Below, one piece after another: positions 55,094 to 63,661 of a stretch of DNA of 64,000 bases. Within the stretch, counting starts at the first letter, position 1. Every line of letters starts with the position of its first letter. The stretch lies in assembly GCF_008933955.1 (NCBI RefSeq), contig NZ_WBXO01000003.1, positions 248,001 to 312,000 of the forward strand. The letters run 5' to 3'. Source of the stretch: Heliorestis acidaminivorans (GTDB lineage Bacteria > Bacillota > Desulfitobacteriia > Heliobacteriales > Heliobacteriaceae). The notes beneath the pieces are model-generated. The model made no database searches and was not told where the DNA came from. It was given only the letters and a program-made list of their open reading frames with translations. The translations under genes and the position numbers were made by a program.

Positions 55094-55177
55094 TACGCAA
55101 AGACTCTTCATAGAGTTTGCGCCTGAATCTCTTCGGCGTCTACAGAAAAGCTTTTTACTGGACTCTTCAACTCTTGC
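55094..55177 (-). pseudogene. Decayed fragment of a chemoreceptor signalling tip
   Basis: About 84 bases match 56294-56371 within the soluble receptor gene (shared runs such as TACGCAAAGACTCTTCA and GAGTTTGCG, CTCTTCGGCG, CTACAGAAAAGC) but with small insertions and substitutions that break the frame. It is a degenerate partial copy in the otherwise gene-free 54978-55249 interval. Confidence 0.65.
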
Positions 55178-55249
55178 TTATCCCTCTTTTTGAGACCCTT
55201 ATCTCCCACTTTTCAGGTGTGAGAAATTCTGGTTTAACAGGTCTTCAAG

Positions 55250-55870
55250 CTATTTATTGGCTATTACGGTAAGTCTTTTTACAATATCGCCGAACAACTT
55301 GTCACAGTGCAATATTTTCATGCCTGATCGTTGAATATTCTCTTCTGTTCTACGGTTAATATTGCTTCCCATATGTCTTAGGACAATTGGATTCAGGTAG
55401 TCCATAACTGGGCCCAAAAGAACGTTCTCACTGCGGACATGCTCGAGGAAGTACAGTTTGCCATCTGGTTTGATAACTCTGCGAAGTTCTCGAAAACCTT
55501 GAAACGGATCGGGTACAGTACAAAAAACACAAGCCGCTATAACCGTATCAAAAGTATTGTCAGAAAAGGGTAACGCCTGTATATCAGCCACTTTCAATTC
55601 TACTTCTGCTTTAGTCTGTGGAAGTTTTTTTACTGCTAATTCTAGCATTCTGGAGCTAAAATCAACGGCAATTACTTTTACACCTGCCGGATAATAAGGA
55701 AGGTTAGCACCTGTCCCGACCCCGGCTTCTAGAACCAGACCCTGTACATTTCGTAACAATTGGGTCCGCCATTTTGCCATCATCATCTTTTCCATTGGAG
55801 CCATCAAGCGATCATATTTGTCCGCTTTTTGATTATATTTCTCCTTAATTACAGATGAATGCTCACTCAC
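55250..55870 (-). CDS. Class I SAM-dependent methyltransferase
   Basis: A 206-residue methyltransferase: Y-N-Q-K-A-D-K-Y-D-R-L near the start, SAM-binding V-L-E-A-G-V-G-T-G-A-N-L, the acidic V-I-A-V-D-F-S-S-R-M-L, and D-T-V-I-A-A-C-V-F-C-T-V followed by L-Y-F-L-E-H-V. It belongs with UbiE/phospholipid N-methyltransferase-like proteins, and the E-H-V-R-S and P-I-V-L-R-H-M-G segments fit that group. GTG 55870 was chosen because AGGTGG lies seven bases upstream. The in-frame codons before it are transposase-derived. The substrate is unknown. Confidence 0.85.
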   Translation of the reverse strand: MSEHSSVIKEKYNQKADKYDRLMAPMEKMMMAKWRTQLLRNVQGLVLEAGVGTGANLPYYPAGVKVIAVDFSSRMLELAVKKLPQTKAEVELKVADIQALPFSDNTFDTVIAACVFCTVPDPFQGFRELRRVIKPDGKLYFLEHVRSENVLLGPVMDYLNPIVLRHMGSNINRRTEENIQRSGMKILHCDKLFGDIVKRLTVIANK

Positions 55871-56010
55871 TTTAGCGCCACCTCTTTTGTCTTTGAGTAC
55901 CTCGCCTCCACTAGTTTCGTTTTTTTTACCCAATGATAAACTTGTTGGTAGGAGACTTCATAAATCTCTGCTGTCTTCTGATAATCTTTATCCAGAACAT
56001 GCTCTTTTAG
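55871..56010 (-). pseudogene. IS3-type transposase OrfA remnant
   Basis: The minus strand encodes LKEHVLDKDYQKTAEIYEVS.. YQQVYHWVKK, the helix-turn-helix of IS3-family OrfA proteins. After an A8 run that breaks the frame it continues N-E-T-S-G-G-E-V-L-K-D-K-R-G-G-A-K, the next part of the same family. Both ends are missing. It supplies the ribosome binding site (AGGTGG in the R-G-G codons) for the methyltransferase gene. Confidence 0.7.
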
Positions 56011-56012
56011 AC

Positions 56013-56075
56013 AAAAAAAGCCCCCCTCAGTAGCAGATTTTAATCATTTAATCTGTCTACCTCAAGGGGAGCATA
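56013..56075 (-). terminator. Intrinsic terminator after the soluble receptor gene
   Basis: On the minus strand GCTCCCCTTGAGGTAGACAG.. pairs imperfectly with CTGCTACTGAGGGGGGC (stems AGATT/AATCT and GTAG/CTAC visible), followed by seven T residues. A second small hairpin CTCCAAC/GTTGGAG lies at 56079-56098. Confidence 0.7.
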
Positions 56076-56105
56076 TCTCCAACGTAGTGTTGGAGGCTTT
56101 TATTA

Positions 56106-56951
56106 TCATACACTTTGCTTGGTCAAATGCTTTAGTTTACCAGAAATCTCCACAATACCCTGAATGTTTTCGTTTATTTCTTGAGCTGAGGAAGCTTGTT
56201 TGTTCGTTGAATCTAGAGCATTAGTCGATTTTTCAGTAATTTTACTTAGAACTATGTTCGTTTTTTCTGTTATATCTTTGATTGTATTGGCTGTACGCAA
56301 AGACTCTTCAGAGAGTTTGCGGATCTCTTCGGCGACTACAGAAAAGCCTTTGCCAGCTTCTCCAACTCTTGCCGCTTCAATGGATGCATTGATGCCGAGC
56401 ATTTTGGTCTGGGACGATATTTTATTAATGAACTGCAGTGTCTTGGTTATCTCTTTTAAGTTTTTCTCGATATCTTGTACAGCATTGGTGAATTCAAGCT
56501 CTGTCTGCAATACCTCTTCTGACGTACTTGTCAACTCTTTCATTGAGCTGGAGATGTTCATAATATTTTCATTTAAGTTTTCCGATAGCTTCAATATTTC
56601 TTTCCTAACTGCATACCATTGTTCTGTATTTATACCTGTGCCAAGGCAACCAATCACATTCCCGTGCTCATCTTTCAATGGAACATTCATGGCTTTGAAC
56701 GCGACTCCATAGACTTCTTCTGGTACTTCAGCAGATTGTTTTTCGCCAGTCTGAATCGTCTTATTAAGCAAAGACTTTTCTGGTATGTCTTGTCCTACCT
56801 TCACCTTGACGTCAACTTTATCGCCAGGAAGATAGTACAAAAACTTCTCTTTGTCTGTTACAGTTAACATAATATCCAAGCCAAGAGCTTCTCTAAGGTA
56901 AGGAGCCACTTCATTAAAAGAATTTACAAAGCTTTTTAGATCTACCGCCAC
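56106..56951 (-). CDS. Small soluble methyl-accepting chemotaxis protein
   Basis: A 281-residue receptor without membrane segments. An N-terminal sensor of about 110 residues ([21 protein letters not shown]..., then [17 protein letters not shown]) is followed by a short signalling coiled coil whose tip reads [23 protein letters not shown] 56951 lies eight bases after AAAGGTGG; the longer frame starts at TTG without a site. Such small receptors are abundant in Clostridia and may sense cytoplasmic redox or metabolic state. Confidence 0.88.
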   Translation of the reverse strand: MAVDLKSFVNSFNEVAPYLREALGLDIMLTVTDKEKFLYYLPGDKVDVKVKVGQDIPEKSLLNKTIQTGEKQSAEVPEEVYGVAFKAMNVPLKDEHGNVIGCLGTGINTEQWYAVRKEILKLSENLNENIMNISSSMKELTSTSEEVLQTELEFTNAVQDIEKNLKEITKTLQFINKISSQTKMLGINASIEAARVGEAGKGFSVVAEEIRKLSEESLRTANTIKDITEKTNIVLSKITEKSTNALDSTNKQASSAQEINENIQGIVEISGKLKHLTKQSV

Positions 56952-57150
56952 CTGAAAAACCACCTTTATTGTACAAATCCGGTTCAAAAAAATGCAGACT
57001 TTATTATGAATAGCTTACTCTAGGTTGCACCTTTTTTAAATGGTTTTCTAATAAAGATGAACTAACTTTTTATGATGATTCTGTTTAGCCTGCTTATGTC
57101 TCACCTCTTTTTAATTATATAAGAATCAAATCAGGCTCTGTGATAGCTCC

Positions 57151-57213
57151 CCTGACGAAGTCTTGCTTCGCCTTTTGCCGCACTGAGCGTCGTGACACAC
57201 GAGCGTCCCCTTG
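57151..57213. repeat. Composite dispersed repeat, short copy
   Basis: This 63-base unit joins two blocks that are separated by 127 bases in the copy at 10654-10843 (first block 30 of 30 identical, second about 30 of 33). It ends GCGTCCCCTTG and abuts the 3' end of the hybrid kinase gene. Confidence 0.8.
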
Positions 57214-57217
57214 CCAC

Positions 57218-59452
57218 CTATGTTGAAGACTCACCATTTGGAGAAAGCCATTGTTTCAAAATAGTGCTGACTTGCTCCGTCTTAATCGGCTTGCTGATAT
57301 ATTCATCCATTCCTGAATCAATACACCTCTGCCGATCTCCCTGCATAGCCATAGCTGTCATGGCAATAATGGGAATCCGCCGCTCACTGTTAGCTTCCCA
57401 CTCACGAATGAGCCGGGTTGCTTCAAAACCATCTAGCTCAGGCATTTGACAGTCCATTAAAATCAATTCAAACTCCCTTTCTTGGATCGCTTCGAAGGCT
57501 TCCCGGCCATTATGAGCAATAACGACCGCCAAACCCAATTTGTTGAGCAAAGATACGGCCAACTTCTGGTTCACACGGTTATCTTCAGCCAGAAGAACAG
57601 GGCGCTCAATCTTCCACAGCGGAGGTTCGGAAGTTGCCGTCAAAGATGTACTTGCTGACCCAATGCTTTCAATAGGCAAGGACTCCGCTAAATCAAAGGG
57701 AATTGTGAAGAAAAAGGTTGAACCTTCCCCCTTCTTACTGGTGGCTCCAATTGCCCCTCCCATCAATTCAACAAGCTGTTTTGAGATGGCCAACCCAAGG
57801 CCTGTACCGCCATAGCTCCGGCTCATTGAGGTATCGGCTTGAACAAAGGGAGAAAAGAGTTTCTTCAGGTGCACTTCATCGATCCCAATGCCTGTATCGG
57901 TAATTGCGAAATGAATATTCATAGATTTTTCATCTTTCGATTGAACCGTTATTCTACAACGAATCTGGCCGGAATGGGTAAATTTTATGGCATTACTTAA
58001 TAGATTGAATAAAACCTGTCGCAACCGCGTGGGATCTCCTAATATAGCACTATCAATTTGGGATGTAACATCGACGAAAAGGGTCAGATTTTTTTCATTG
58101 GCTTGTTTCGCAAAAAAATTAATCACACTCTGAACAGTGCTATTTAAATCGAAAGCGATATTTTCCAGAACAAGTTTGTTAGCTTCAACTTTTGAATAAT
58201 CCAAAATATCGTTAACTACGATTAGAAGCACTTCGGTCGATTCTTGGATGGATAGGGCATAATCTTTTTGTTCTGTATTTAAAGAGGTCTTTAACAACAG
58301 ATCATTCATCCCTAAGATTCCATTCATCGGTGTACGGATTTCATGGCTCATGATAGCCAAAAAACTACTTTTTGCACGATTGGCCTCCTCGGCCATTTCC
58401 TTCGCTTTCCTCAGTTCGGCTTCCGTTTTCTTTTTTTCGGTCATATTGCTAAGCAAAATGACTTTTCCAACATACTTGTTATTATTAAAAATTAGTGACA
58501 GACGGGAGTAAAAAAACAACCGCTCTTTACCATCGAAGACTTCAATATCGACTTCTTCAATGTTCCCAATAATTTGCTCCCTCAACCCAGGATAGTCTCT
58601 CAGCAGATCAGTAACCTTTTGCGTCAGGGCTGCAGCATTCAAGATGGGAAAGAAGGATGCGGCGGTCGAATTGAATTCGATCAGTTTATCTGCAGGATCA
58701 AGAATAATGACACCATCTTGAATACTGTCAAAAACTTTATCATAGGCAATGGGAATCAGATCAAAAAAACGTAAGTTCAAGACGGCAACTGCCATAAAAA
58801 ACACCATAAAAGAAGTAAAAATGGGGGCTAAATCGAAGGGGCTGATTTTCGTAATATATAGCACATGTCCAAACACCGGAGAGAGTAAGCCCATGATCAT
58901 ATAGTTAATGTTTCTACGATAAATGGGGGCCGCCTGGTTACGTAATCTAACCATAATCAAGATTCCAAGGAGTAAACATAAATATATATATCCAACGAAG
59001 ATCCAATACCAGAAGCCATGCCCAATCACAGCTGTGATAAAAGGTCCCGTTCTGTCAAATGAATAGCCAGCATGAAACCAATGGTTGAATTGGTTGGTAT
59101 AGATTATGAAGTATGTAATCACTGGTATGGTTAGTATGGCCGTAAGACTCCATTTGTTAATATAGCGATCCATCTGGCTATAATACAAGCTCATGAGCAA
59201 CCAAAATACCGGTATCAATGGTATGACCAAATACTGGAACTTCAACCAAAACAAGTACTCCGGAACCGATTGACTAGTTAGGAAAAAAGAGTATCCCAAA
59301 GCATAGATACTAGTTACAAAGGATAATCCAACAAAGGCGTTGACTCCTGCTTTATTGCGGGATGATATATAGGCGTAAATTCCAAGTAGTAAAGTACCAA
59401 TACTAGATAGTAGTGCCATAAATTTAAAAAAGTAAAATACATCAATATTCAC
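57218..59452 (-). CDS. Hybrid sensor kinase with 7TM N-terminus
   Basis: A 744-residue protein: a seven-helix membrane domain (about residues 5-215) of the histidine-kinase N-terminal 7TM type, a PAS domain (K-V-F-D-S-I-Q-D-G-V-I-I-L-D to about 340), HisKA with IMSHEIRTP (histidine near 367), HATPase with D-T-G-I-G-I and G-G-T-G-L-G-L, and a C-terminal receiver domain (aspartate near 667 in L-M-D-C-Q-M-P, lysine in S-K-P-I-K). GTG 59452 follows GAGGTGGGAG; the longer frame has no site. Output partner is not encoded nearby. Confidence 0.92.
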   Translation of the reverse strand: MNIDVFYFFKFMALLSSIGTLLLGIYAYISSRNKAGVNAFVGLSFVTSIYALGYSFFLTSQSVPEYLFWLKFQYLVIPLIPVFWLLMSLYYSQMDRYINKWSLTAILTIPVITYFIIYTNQFNHWFHAGYSFDRTGPFITAVIGHGFWYWIFVGYIYLCLLLGILIMVRLRNQAAPIYRRNINYMIMGLLSPVFGHVLYITKISPFDLAPIFTSFMVFFMAVAVLNLRFFDLIPIAYDKVFDSIQDGVIILDPADKLIEFNSTAASFFPILNAAALTQKVTDLLRDYPGLREQIIGNIEEVDIEVFDGKERLFFYSRLSLIFNNNKYVGKVILLSNMTEKKKTEAELRKAKEMAEEANRAKSSFLAIMSHEIRTPMNGILGMNDLLLKTSLNTEQKDYALSIQESTEVLLIVVNDILDYSKVEANKLVLENIAFDLNSTVQSVINFFAKQANEKNLTLFVDVTSQIDSAILGDPTRLRQVLFNLLSNAIKFTHSGQIRCRITVQSKDEKSMNIHFAITDTGIGIDEVHLKKLFSPFVQADTSMSRSYGGTGLGLAISKQLVELMGGAIGATSKKGEGSTFFFTIPFDLAESLPIESIGSASTSLTATSEPPLWKIERPVLLAEDNRVNQKLAVSLLNKLGLAVVIAHNGREAFEAIQEREFELILMDCQMPELDGFEATRLIREWEANSERRIPIIAMTAMAMQGDRQRCIDSGMDEYISKPIKTEQVSTILKQWLSPNGESST

Positions 59453-59648
59453 TTTTGCTCCCACCTCAGCTAAGATAACCACAAGAAGCCAGTAGCGTCG
59501 CCACCTTTAAAGGTAATATTCTCCATTGGATGGCAATGTCCTGCTATTGAAACAACAAGTACTATCTAATCAATAGTCATAGTTGTTGCCATTTTTGTAG
59601 CGCTTCTTTTACTTGTGCTCCTGACTCGTTATTAAGTCACATAACGCA

Positions 59649-59690
59649 AAAATCCCCTGCACTGAATTATTAACCCATGCAGGGGACTGA
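59649..59690 (-). terminator. Intrinsic terminator downstream of glmS
   Basis: On the minus strand CCCCTGCATG.. pairs with GTGCAGGGG (stem GTCCCCTGCA/TGCAGGGGAT) and is followed by TTTTT. It lies about 140 bases after the glmS stop. Confidence 0.75.
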
Positions 59691-59713
59691 TTGTTTTTAA
59701 CTCTTCCGAGCCT

Positions 59714-59773
59714 AGTATACAACTTTTTAAGCCAGTATACGACTTTATTTCGGAGTATAAAACTTTATTTTCA
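59714..59773. repeat. Three tandem 20-bp repeats after glmS
   Basis: Three adjacent units AGTATACAACTTTTTAAGCC, AGTATACGACTTTATTTCGG and AGTATAAAACTTTATTTTCA start at 59714, 59734 and 59754. They lie between the glmS stop and its terminator. Confidence 0.8.
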
Positions 59774-59781
59774 AACTACAA

Positions 59782-59830
59782 CAGGAGCGGCCCCTTGCCA
59801 ACACACAGTGGCAAGCGAAGCGGCCCCATG
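59782..59830. repeat. GCGGCCCC inverted motif next to glmS stop
   Basis: GAGCGGCCCCTTGCCA.. ACACAGTGGCAAGCG contains the palindrome TTGCCA/TGGCAA and two copies of GCGGCCCC. It resembles the GGGGACGTTT..GCC motif family in layout. Confidence 0.5.
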
Positions 59831-59831
59831 G

Positions 59832-61655
59832 CTACTCTACTGTTACGCTTTTGGCTAGGTTACGTGGCTTATCGACGTCACAACCACGCACGCAAGCTGT
59901 ATAGTAAGCCAATAACTGCAATGGCACTACAGCAAGTAGAGGTGTCAATACAGGATGAGTTCTTGGCACTGTTAAGACTACTTCAGCGTAGTTACCAATC
60001 TCTTCGTTGCCTTCTTGGGCTACAGCGATGATGTAGGCTCCGCGGGCACGGACTTCCTGGATATTAGAGATGGTCTTGTCGAGGACTTGTTCTTGTGTCG
60101 CTAGAGAGATAACTGGAATGCCTTCCGTAATCAGGGCTAGTGTACCATGCTTTAGCTCGCCAGCGGCGTAAGCTTCGGCGTGGATGTAGGAGATTTCTTT
60201 TAACTTGAGTGAGCCTTCCATAGCTACAGCGTAGTCCACACTGCGTCCGATGAAGAAGAGGTTTTCCCATTCTTTGATAGCTTCACTAACTGCTTTTACT
60301 TGTTCTGCCTGTTCTAAGACTTTCTCAATCTGAGCAGGCAAAGCTTGCATGGCTTCAGCTATTTCTTGAATCTTCTCTTTCTCTAGAGTGCCTCTAGCTT
60401 CTGCTAAGGCTAGAGCTAGGAAGTTCATAGCCGCTAGCTGAGTTGTGTAGGCTTTGGTTGATGCTACGGCAATCTCTGGTCCTGCTAAGGTGTAGAGCAC
60501 TGAGTCGGCTTCTCGAGCAATGGAAGAACCGACAACGTTAGTGATAGCAAATACTTTAGCACCTTTGGACTTAGCTTCTCTTAGAGCGGCTAACGTATCG
60601 GCTGTTTCTCCTGATTGGCTTACTACAACCATGAGAGTTTTCTCATCTACCAGTGGGTTTCTATAGCGGAACTCAGAGGCGATATCGACTTCTACGGGAA
60701 TGCGAGCTAAGTTTTCAATGGTGTATTTGCCTACTAAGCCGGAATGGTAAGCTGTGCCGCAAGCAACGATAGTTACGTTCCGCGCTTCTTTCAGAAGCTG
60801 ACGATCAATAAGTACTTCATCTAAGTTAACGCCGCCGTTGATACGACCAGCTAAAGTATCGCGAATCGCTTTGGGCTGTTCATAAATCTCTTTGAGCATA
60901 AAGTGATCGTAACCGTTTTTCTCTGCCGCTACAGCATCCCACTTTACTTCAAAGATTTCTTTATCGATGATTTCGCCGTTACATGCTTTTTTGACTGTTA
61001 CTTTATCTTTCGTAAGGACTACCATTTCCCCATCGTTTAAGACGTAAGTTAGACGAGTATGAGCTAATATGGCTGGAATGTCGGACGCGAGGAAGTATTC
61101 GCCTTCACCAAGACCTACAACGAGAGGGCTATCTTTGCGAACTGCTACGATTTTGCCTGGTTCTTTGCGAGTAATGAAAGCACAAGCAAAAGAGCCTTCT
61201 AAGTCTTTAGCTACTTTACGCACTGCTTCTTCTAGATCGCCTTCGTAGTAGCTTTCTACTAGGTGAGCTAACACTTCTGTATCTGTTTGAGAGCAAAAAT
61301 GATGACCGCTCTTGCTTAATCTATCTTTCAGGGCTAGGTAATTTTCTATAATACCGTTATGGACAACGGCAAATTCACCAGCGCAGTCCTGATGGGGATG
61401 AGAGTTCTCATCAGAAGGCTTACCATGAGTAGCCCAACGTGTATGGCCAATGCCAATACAACCACAGGGAGCTGAGCCGTTTAATTTGTTTTCTAAGTTA
61501 GTCAATTTACCGACAGCTTTTTGTACTTGAATTACTTCATCTTCTAAGACGGCAATACCAGCGGAATCGTAACCACGATATTCGAGCTTTTTCAGCCCTT
61601 CCAGTAAGATAGGTGCTGCTTTTTTCGTCCCGATATAACCAACAATACCACACAT
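59832..61655 (-). CDS. glmS: Glutamine:fructose-6-phosphate aminotransferase GlmS
   Basis: A 607-residue cytoplasmic enzyme that makes glucosamine-6-phosphate, the first step to UDP-GlcNAc for the cell wall. It starts MCGIVGYIGTKKAAPILLEGL; Cys2 is the glutaminase nucleophile. The N-terminal domain has G-H-T-R-W-A-T-H-G, and the two sugar isomerase domains carry ACGTAYHSGLVGKY and VVSQSGETADTLAAL, ending K-S-V-T-V-E. The length is standard. Expression is controlled by the ribozyme at 61768-61951 and, apparently, by a terminator before the start codon. Confidence 0.98.
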   Translation of the reverse strand: MCGIVGYIGTKKAAPILLEGLKKLEYRGYDSAGIAVLEDEVIQVQKAVGKLTNLENKLNGSAPCGCIGIGHTRWATHGKPSDENSHPHQDCAGEFAVVHNGIIENYLALKDRLSKSGHHFCSQTDTEVLAHLVESYYEGDLEEAVRKVAKDLEGSFACAFITRKEPGKIVAVRKDSPLVVGLGEGEYFLASDIPAILAHTRLTYVLNDGEMVVLTKDKVTVKKACNGEIIDKEIFEVKWDAVAAEKNGYDHFMLKEIYEQPKAIRDTLAGRINGGVNLDEVLIDRQLLKEARNVTIVACGTAYHSGLVGKYTIENLARIPVEVDIASEFRYRNPLVDEKTLMVVVSQSGETADTLAALREAKSKGAKVFAITNVVGSSIAREADSVLYTLAGPEIAVASTKAYTTQLAAMNFLALALAEARGTLEKEKIQEIAEAMQALPAQIEKVLEQAEQVKAVSEAIKEWENLFFIGRSVDYAVAMEGSLKLKEISYIHAEAYAAGELKHGTLALITEGIPVISLATQEQVLDKTISNIQEVRARGAYIIAVAQEGNEEIGNYAEVVLTVPRTHPVLTPLLAVVPLQLLAYYTACVRGCDVDKPRNLAKSVTVE

Positions 61656-61702
61656 AATTTATAAATCCCCCTTTTTAATTATGCCTGACTCAAAAAGGGC
61701 AT

Positions 61703-61748
61703 AAAAAAAACGCCTCTGTTACCTCTCTGGCAACAAACTTTTAGGCGA
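61703..61748 (-). terminator. Intrinsic terminator between glmS ribozyme and glmS
   Basis: On the minus strand CGCCT pairs with AGGCG and, inside, GTTGCC with GGTAAC around AGAGA, followed by eight T residues. The hairpin ends about 48 bases before the glmS start codon and lies downstream of the ribozyme. Copies of ATGCCCTTTTT flank it on both sides. Confidence 0.75.
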
Positions 61749-61767
61749 CTAAAAAGGGCATAGTAAT

Positions 61768-61951
61768 CCTGACACTCACTACAAGACTTTTTGTCCTTGC
61801 AATTACTTGCAAGCTTTGTAGTCTTGTTATCGACTATGAGTAGCCGAGGGGCATCCGCCGAAAACTTCGATAAACCCCTTCCTCGTCAACCGCTTATGAC
61901 ATATAAAAAGCCCCGTAATGGTGGAGCAGATCTGCCTGCGGTTCTGGCGCT
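61768..61951 (-). ncRNA. glmS ribozyme
   Basis: The minus strand matches the self-cleaving, glucosamine-6-phosphate-dependent ribozyme found before glmS in Firmicutes. The cleavage-site sequence A/GCGCC sits at 61951/61950, followed by AGAACCGC pairing with GCGGTT, then GACGAGGAAGGGGTTTATCG, the core TTCGGCGGATGCCCCTCGGC, and the P3 stem ACAAGACT/AGTCTTGT. High GlcN6P would trigger cleavage and decay of the mRNA. The 3' limit is approximate. Confidence 0.95.
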
Positions 61952-62012
61952 ATCTCTTCACTTGTCAGTTCTATAACTTTCTAGCCTTTTATGCCTTTTT
62001 TAAGTCATGATC

Positions 62013-62041
62013 ATTTTATCAGTGAGACAGGCAGTATGCAA
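62013..62041 (-). promoter_or_regulatory. Likely sigma-A promoter of glmS
   Basis: TTGCAT and TAAAAT are separated by exactly 17 bases on the minus strand, about 60 bases before the ribozyme cleavage site. Confidence 0.65.
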
Positions 62042-62173
62042 CCCTCGTTAGGCCATTATTTTTTATGATTTTCTAATTTCTCTATTTTTTACTAATTATG
62101 TATGAGTGAAGTAGTCTACATTTGAAGTAGTGAGCTTCTGGTTGATGCCAAGCTTATAAGTTTCCATTCTTAT

Positions 62174-62216
62174 AAGCTTGTAGGGGTGATTCTTCTACAA
62201 CCACCCCTACAAGCTT
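62174..62216. terminator. Strong hairpin between glmM and glmS
   Basis: AAGCTTGTAGGGGTG pairs perfectly with CACCCCTACAAGCTT around a 13-base loop. A TTTTC tract follows on the plus strand but not the minus strand, so its use as the glmM terminator is uncertain. The rest of 62042-62312 shows only AT-rich sequence. Confidence 0.6.
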
Positions 62217-62312
62217 TTCATCATTAGGCATTAGGATTGTAGCTTAGAGCTTCTGCTTAGTGCTTTAGACTAGTGTTTTGGCTTTTTACTTTAGCGTTAA
62301 GTCATGCGCTCC

Positions 62313-63641
62313 CTAACAATACTGCCGAAAGACATTAGCTATACCTTCTACAATTGTTGTGAGTTCTTCTTTGTCAGGACCTTCACCCATGACACGAATT
62401 AAGGGCTCTGTACCAGAAGGTCTAACGAGTATGCGTCCTCTGCCTTCAAGCTTCTTCTTACCTTCGTCAATTGCTTTTTGAACTGCTGGTTCTTCCATAC
62501 AACACTTGTCTTTGACTCGCACATTGACGAGTAGTTGTGGTAATTTATCCATTTGTCCAGCTAAAGCTGATAAAGGTAAGTTGCGCTCTTGTATAACTGA
62601 GAGCAGTTGCAGTCCCGTTAATAAGCCATCGCCTGTTGTGTTATGTTGCAAGAATAGAATATGACCTGATTGTTCGCCACCAAAGATTGCGCCTTCTTGT
62701 TGAAGAGCTTCTAAGACGTAGCGATCTCCTACTTTAGTTTCTACTATTTGAATACCTGCTTTTTTTAGGGCTAAGTGGAGTCCTAAGTTACTCATGACGG
62801 TAACTACAACGATGTTTTTGACGAGCTCTTTTTTCTCTTGCATATGTAAAGCGCAAGCAACCATGATCTGATCGCCATCGACGATTTGACCTTTTTCATC
62901 TACTGCAATCAAGCGATCAGCATCGCCATCAAAGGCTAGTCCTACATGAGCTTGATGGTCAATGACAGCTTGCCTTAAGTCTTCAGGATGGGTTGAGCCA
63001 CAAGCTTTGTTAATGTTCGTTCCGTCAGGCTGACAGTGCAGTTCTACTACTTCTGCTCCTAACTTAACAAAAAGCTTCGGGGCAATTTGTGAGGCGGCAC
63101 CGTTAGCGCCGTCTAGCACAACTTTTAAGCCTGTTAAGTTGCCTTGAATTGTTCCTAAGAGAAAGTTAAGATAGCGATTTTCGGCATCTCCTATCTCGTA
63201 GACACGACCAATGTCTGTCCCTATAGGAGAAGGAATTGAATTGCCTTGGCAATGCTTTTCGATTTCTTCTTCTAAGGCATCAGAAAGTTTATAGCCATTG
63301 CTTCCCACAAATTTAATTCCGTTATCTTCTACAGGGTTATGAGAAGCCGAGATAACGACACCTGCTGTTGCTTCTAGTTCCTTAGTTAAAAAAGCAATCC
63401 CCGGCGTGGGCAAGATTCCTACTTTTAATACATCTGCGCCCACAGAAGTAATCCCTGCAATCAGCGCTGCTTCTAACATATCACCAGATATGCGTGTGTC
63501 TTTACCAATTAGAATCTTAGGTTTCTCTACATGCTTACCAAGCACATAAGCGCCTGCGCGGCCAAGTCGAAAAGCCAACTCCGGCGTCAGCTCTCGATTG
63601 GCCACACCTCTCACACCATCTGTTCCAAAGAGTTTACTCAC
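62313..63641 (-). CDS. glmM: Phosphoglucosamine mutase GlmM
   Basis: A 442-residue enzyme that converts glucosamine-6-phosphate to glucosamine-1-phosphate. It begins [21 protein letters not shown]; the phosphoserine loop reads [15 protein letters not shown], the metal site is A-F-D-G-D-A-D-R, and the substrate loop is G-G-E-Q-S-G-H. The phosphate-binding loop [10 protein letters not shown] is near the C-terminus. GTG 63641 has AAGGAG nine bases upstream. It works directly after GlmS. Confidence 0.98.
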   Translation of the reverse strand: MSKLFGTDGVRGVANRELTPELAFRLGRAGAYVLGKHVEKPKILIGKDTRISGDMLEAALIAGITSVGADVLKVGILPTPGIAFLTKELEATAGVVISASHNPVEDNGIKFVGSNGYKLSDALEEEIEKHCQGNSIPSPIGTDIGRVYEIGDAENRYLNFLLGTIQGNLTGLKVVLDGANGAASQIAPKLFVKLGAEVVELHCQPDGTNINKACGSTHPEDLRQAVIDHQAHVGLAFDGDADRLIAVDEKGQIVDGDQIMVACALHMQEKKELVKNIVVVTVMSNLGLHLALKKAGIQIVETKVGDRYVLEALQQEGAIFGGEQSGHILFLQHNTTGDGLLTGLQLLSVIQERNLPLSALAGQMDKLPQLLVNVRVKDKCCMEEPAVQKAIDEGKKKLEGRGRILVRPSGTEPLIRVMGEGPDKEELTTIVEGIANVFRQYC

Positions 63642-63661
63642 GAAACGAATCTCCTTCTTTT

